Shown piece by piece: positions 61,201 to 64,000 of a stretch of 64,000 bases of DNA. Both the position numbers and the translations under genes were made by a program. The notes under the pieces are model-generated. The model did no database searches, was not told the DNA's origin, and was given only the letters and a program-made list of their open reading frames with translations. Source of the stretch: Mumia xiangluensis (GTDB taxonomy: Bacteria; Actinomycetota; Actinomycetes; Propionibacteriales; Nocardioidaceae); assembly GCF_010994095.1 (NCBI RefSeq), contig NZ_WJYO01000001.1, forward strand, positions 744,001-808,000, given 5' to 3'. The stretch's first letter is position 1. Every line of letters starts with the position of its first letter.

Positions 61201-61586
61201 ACACCGCCGAGCTGCTCGGCAAGAAGGGCGGCCTCCGACTCACCTCACCCGATCCGGCAGAGGCCGAGGTGCGGCTCGCCGACCTCGTACAGGCCCGGCA
61301 ATCCGGGATGCGATTCCCGATGGGCGTCGCCCCGAAGACCGCGAGCGCGTTCGCCCTCGCCTATCGCAGGACTCAGCCCGGCGACCCGTACGGAGTGGCG
61401 CTGTCGCTCGACCGCGCCCGTCAAGTCTGGGAAGGCGGCAGGTACTCGGGCGAGAACGACGACCCGTGGTGGCGATTCGTCCTCGGACCGCAGTCGCGAG
61501 TCGAGGACCTCAACCGTCTCCGCGGCCTCGAACACTTCGGGCCGCGCATCTGGAACCCGATCCACGAGCACGGGGGCGAGGCATGA
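58221..61586 (+). CDS. recC: RecBCD enzyme subunit RecC
   Basis: 1121 residues from a GTG, the size of RecC in actinobacteria and enterobacteria. The N-terminal INVHRGDRPEVLVREFASML, VVPARGVERWLAQQLSHALG, CAGLQIMAPQSL is the RecC start, and the protein continues with an inactivated helicase fold (LDLPQRLSFFGYTRLAASDRELVVALG) and AVVVLGVDDGVYPRSP, a RecC marker. RecC reads chi-like sites and holds RecB and RecD. It overlaps recB in ATGA. Confidence 0.92.
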   Translation: MGINVHRGDRPEVLVREFASMLRDDPADVFTPEVVVVPARGVERWLAQQLSHALGTTAGDDGVCAGLQIMAPQSLISMLLGRDRDDPWQADRLVWPTLEAIDELSGSPRFDALTHHLGAGPEIVGNPRAEWERKARQSRRYAVARRIAGLFASYARERPHMLDDWENNTPSDGVGGALPDDFLWQPILWRRTVELVRERHDLTESVTERHRRVVDELASGTKALDLPQRLSFFGYTRLAASDRELVVALGKGRELHLWLPHPSPQLWSDLEDNTTSGARVDDRTARHAKHPLLATLGRDVRELQAVLSTDGVTVHDPLDSTPTSRTDRLALLQADIRANRAPDETRTTTADDFSIQVHACHGPARQVEVLREVLTALLAEGQGALQPRDILVMCPDIETFAPLIQATFGLSLVSAPGATPTSYHPGQQLRVQLADRALGATNPLIDLAHRVVSIVAGRMTVSEVLDLASHDAVRARFGFDEEDLERVSRWVTDAGVRWGYDAGHRGEYQLAGLDANTWTRGMDRISLGVAVAADTDGPSAARVPVDDIGSRDIEVVGRFLELMERLKRAADAVRGTLSAAAWMRWLRETIEVLADTPPDEQWQFAQLARDLDAIGETAGDHTTLRLNDIRVLLDQRWGARPTRANFRSGAVTVCTMVPMRSVPHKAVVVLGVDDGVYPRSPVVDGDDVLARRPQVGERDARSEDRQLLLDAVMAASEHFVAIYSGFDEHNGTRRPPAVPLQELIAAAARTATAPGDDGAAEPSFVRHHPLQAFDERNFRPDGPVPGGTFDTAALAGAEALRAFRADPPAKQAFLDKPLSPQPASDVTLDELVAFLQNPAREFLRNRLDVVVPRDADETNDSLPIALGGLEQWDIGERVLREVLDGTALEDALDREVVRGSFPPGALGHSVRDDIAAKVTAIAADRGTDPPRSVDIRLDLLTAGGGDTVRLTGVVSAIHGDTVWVRTYSTISAKHIVAAWVRLLALAATEPEREHTAELLGKKGGLRLTSPDPAEAEVRLADLVQARQSGMRFPMGVAPKTASAFALAYRRTQPGDPYGVALSLDRARQVWEGGRYSGENDDPWWRFVLGPQSRVEDLNRLRGLEHFGPRIWNPIHEHGGEA

Positions 61587-64000
61587 CCGACGCGATGACC
61601 AGCTTCGACATCACCGCGCCACTCCCGTCGGGGACGACGCTCATCGAGGCGAGCGCGGGCACCGGCAAGACATGGACGCTGTCGGCGCTCGTCGTCCGGT
61701 ACGTCGCAGAGCAAGGCCGGTCGCTCGCCGAGCTGTTGATCGTCACCTTCAGCCGCGCGGCCAGCCAGGAGCTGCGCGAACGCGTCCGGGCTCGGATGGC
61801 GGAGTCGCTCGCCATCCTGCAACGGGGCGATGCCACGGACGACGTCCTGATCAACCACCTCCGCGACTGCACCGCCGACGAGCTCGCGGTGCGCATCGAT
61901 CGCCTCGCCACCGCCGTGGCCGACTTCGACACGGCGACCATCGCGACCATCCACCAGTTCTGTCACTACGTGCTGAAGGGCCTGGGCGTTGCCGGCGACT
62001 CCGACTCGTACGCGACGCTGGCGGAGGACCTGACCGAGCTGCAGGCGGACGTCGTCGACGACCTCTACCTCGCCGAGCACGCGACGGGCGCGACGCTCGA
62101 CTACAAGCAGGCCCAGACCGACGCGCAGATCGCACTCGACAACCCAGGCGCGGTGCTGTCGCCCGCCAACCCGACCGGGCCCATCGCGACACGGCTGGCC
62201 TTCGTCGAGAAGGTCCGCGCCGAGGTCACGCGGCGCAAGCGCAGGGCGGCGTTGCTCGGCTACGACGACCTCCTCAGCGAGCTCGCCGACGCGTTGGAGG
62301 CTGACGACAGCCCGGCACGGCGGCGGATGCGCGAACGCTGGTCGGTCGTACTGGTCGACGAGTTCCAGGACACCGATCCGGTGCAGTGGCAGGTGTTCTC
62401 CAGGGTGTTCGCGACCGACGATGAGGGGTTTCGACTCGCTTCGCTCGCTCAACCAACGGAGGCTTCGCTCGCTCAACCAGCGGGGGGTAAGACGCTCGTC
62501 CTGATCGGCGATCCGAAGCAGGCGATCTACGCGTTCCGCGGCGGCGACGTGGCCACGTACCTGCTCGCCGCCAAGACGGCGACGACGCGGACGTCGCTGC
62601 CGACGAACTACCGCAGCGATGCGCCGTTGGTCGACGCGCTGCAACGGCTGATGGCGAACGTCCAGCTCTCGCCTGGCATCGTCGCCCACCCGATCACCGC
62701 CCAGAGGACGGCGCACCGGCTGCAGGGAGCGCCGGACAACAGCCCTCTCCGGCTGCGGGCGATGCTGAGCAGCAAGAAGCTCGCGATCGGGACGGTACGA
62801 GAGAACGTCTGCGCCGACGCTGCCGCCGACATCGCGCGCCTGCTCACCTCCGGCGCCACGTTCGACGACTCTCCGGTACGACCCCAGCACATCGCGGTCC
62901 TGGCGCACACCAACCGCGACCTGCATCTTATGCGGACGGCGCTGCGTACGCGCGGGATCCCGTCCGTCCTGGTCTCCAGCGAGTCGGTCCTTCGTACGAT
63001 CGCCGCTGAATGGTGGCTTCACCTGATGATGGCGCTGGAGCAGCCGCACCGCCCCGAACGCCTTCGCCTGGCGGCGCTCACGCCGTTCCTCGGGTGGACG
63101 GTGGAGCAGCTGGATGCCGACGGGGACCAGGGGACGGAGGCGATCTCTGCACAGGTGCGCTCCCTGGTCGCGGCGTATCACCGCGGCGCCATCGCCGCCG
63201 TACTCGACGTTGCTCGCAGCCAGGGTCTCGACGCGCGCGTGTTGTCGCAGGTCGGAGGCGAGCGCGATCTGACCGACATCGAGCACTGCGCCCAGCTCCT
63301 GCAGGAGCACGTACTCGACGGGACACGTGCGCTTCCGAGCCTGGTCGCCTGGCTCAGGCAGCAGAGCGCGGACGACACGGCGACCACCGCGGCGTCGCGG
63401 ATCATGCGGCTCGACTCCGACGCCCTGGCCGTCACCTTGTCGACGATCCACGGCAGCAAGGGCCTGCAGTATCCGATCGTGTACGCGCCATTCCTGTTCG
63501 ACCACTGGATGCGGGACGACCCGACGCCCGCGATCATCCACCGCGACGGGCAACGGGTGCTCTCCTTCGATTCGACCGAGGTGAACAAGCCCGAGCACCG
63601 CTCCGAGGCGCTCGGCGAGAACATGCGCCTGGCGTACGTCGCGATGACGCGGGCCCAGTCGCAGGTCGTCGTCTGGTGGGCTCCCACGTGGAACACCGCC
63701 AACTCGGCCCTGCACAGGCTCCTGTTCGGACAGGCCGACTCTGCCGAGCAGCTCGAGTCGTTGCTTGCTGCTCGCGCACAGGGTGGCGATGGTGACGTGG
63801 TGGTTCCTGCTGAGCAGGTGCCGCTGAAGGACGGAGCGACCTCCGAGCACATCCTCCAGACCTGGGCGGCTCACGGCGCGTTCAGCCTCACCGAGGTCGA
63901 CGGCGATCGGCGCGCGCCGGAGGTCCCGGCCGAGCAGGCGACGACACCCCTGGCAGTGCGGGGTTTCGACCGCTCTTGGGTCGACCAGGTGTGGCGCCGA
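61583..64000 (+). CDS. recB: RecBCD enzyme subunit RecB, N-terminal part (runs off the window)
   Basis: Open for 806 codons to the window edge. Walker A EASAGTGKT at 22-30, motif Ia VTFSRAASQELRERV, TIHQFCHYVL, motif II VVLVDEFQDTDPVQW, motif III VLIGDPKQAIYAFRGGD, motif IV LPTNYRSD, motif V STIHGSKGLQYPIVY and motif VI RLAYVAMTRAQ are complete, so the helicase motor looks intact. Between motifs II and III a repeat-encoded peptide (FRLASLAQP, TEASLAQPAGG) is inserted in frame. The nuclease domain lies beyond the window, as presumably does recD. Confidence 0.93.
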   Translation, partial: MTDAMTSFDITAPLPSGTTLIEASAGTGKTWTLSALVVRYVAEQGRSLAELLIVTFSRAASQELRERVRARMAESLAILQRGDATDDVLINHLRDCTADELAVRIDRLATAVADFDTATIATIHQFCHYVLKGLGVAGDSDSYATLAEDLTELQADVVDDLYLAEHATGATLDYKQAQTDAQIALDNPGAVLSPANPTGPIATRLAFVEKVRAEVTRRKRRAALLGYDDLLSELADALEADDSPARRRMRERWSVVLVDEFQDTDPVQWQVFSRVFATDDEGFRLASLAQPTEASLAQPAGGKTLVLIGDPKQAIYAFRGGDVATYLLAAKTATTRTSLPTNYRSDAPLVDALQRLMANVQLSPGIVAHPITAQRTAHRLQGAPDNSPLRLRAMLSSKKLAIGTVRENVCADAAADIARLLTSGATFDDSPVRPQHIAVLAHTNRDLHLMRTALRTRGIPSVLVSSESVLRTIAAEWWLHLMMALEQPHRPERLRLAALTPFLGWTVEQLDADGDQGTEAISAQVRSLVAAYHRGAIAAVLDVARSQGLDARVLSQVGGERDLTDIEHCAQLLQEHVLDGTRALPSLVAWLRQQSADDTATTAASRIMRLDSDALAVTLSTIHGSKGLQYPIVYAPFLFDHWMRDDPTPAIIHRDGQRVLSFDSTEVNKPEHRSEALGENMRLAYVAMTRAQSQVVVWWAPTWNTANSALHRLLFGQADSAEQLESLLAARAQGGDGDVVVPAEQVPLKDGATSEHILQTWAAHGAFSLTEVDGDRRAPEVPAEQATTPLAVRGFDRSWVDQVWRR
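62425..62487 (-). repeat. Dispersed repeat (two units) inside recB
   Basis: On the minus strand: CCGCTGGTTGAGCGAGCGAAGC, then CTCCGTTGGTTGAGCGAGCGAAGCGAGTCGAAACCC. The 63 bp keep the recB frame and encode about 20 residues between helicase motifs II and III. Confidence 0.85.

Overview
The window is high-GC DNA with actinobacterial gene content: a WhiB-type Fe-S regulator, the bacterial proteasome activator Bpa, an IdeR/DtxR-like iron box, a PucR regulator and many GTG starts with 4-bp ATGA/GTGA overlaps. Together with a dispersed GCTGGT(T/C)GAG...TCGA(A/G)ACC repeat, this suggests a member of the Nocardioidaceae (Nocardioides, Aeromicrobium or Mumia-like). The genus cannot be fixed from the sequence alone. 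All identifications come from reading motifs by eye; no search was run.

Layout. 1-2.0 kb: end of an FtsX-type permease and its two ATPases. 2.0-2.9 kb: two serine tRNAs; serS follows at 10.1-11.4 kb. 3-9.2 kb: housekeeping genes (carbon-nitrogen hydrolase with a membrane protein, MobA-like transferase with a DUF6457 protein, quinone oxidoreductase, aldose epimerase, bpa, a WhiB-HTH regulator whose ribosome binding site lies in a hairpin). 9.2-21.8 kb: HAD phosphatase, serS, a PAP2/diacylglycerol-kinase fusion, two related secreted Ig-like proteins, a GH65 phosphorylase with beta-phosphoglucomutase, and a DUF559-type protein framed by palindromic elements. 21.9-32.1 kb: a catabolic cluster (permease, aminoaldehyde dehydrogenase, aminotransferase, second semialdehyde dehydrogenase, CoA-transferase, glutaryl-CoA-dehydrogenase-like enzyme) divergent from a PucR regulator. 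The enzyme set fits conversion of cadaverine/5-aminovalerate (or putrescine/GABA) through glutarate to crotonyl-CoA. 32-45 kb: small stress and housekeeping proteins, an antitoxin/nucleotidyltransferase pair, an iron-box controlled siderophore transporter, an SDR, a large LuxR regulator and a cupin.

45.2-58.2 kb looks like a defence island. Its composition differs (the pentamer GTACG, very common elsewhere, becomes rare), it carries decayed IS256- and IS1634-like transposases, and it holds a MazEF-type pair, a broken RloC-like ATPase, a DUF3800 protein, a membrane protein coupled to a TIR-like protein, and an operon of a polynucleotide-3'-phosphatase-like HAD protein with a large SMC/RecF-like ATPase ending in a zinc ribbon. 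It abuts recC and recB; recB runs off the right edge.

The most unusual signal is that the dispersed repeat is found inside genes. It is read in frame in the N-terminal domain of PucR, between helicase motifs of RecB, as the N-terminus of the CoA-transferase, as the C-terminus of beta-phosphoglucomutase, and supplies the stop codon of the aldose epimerase.
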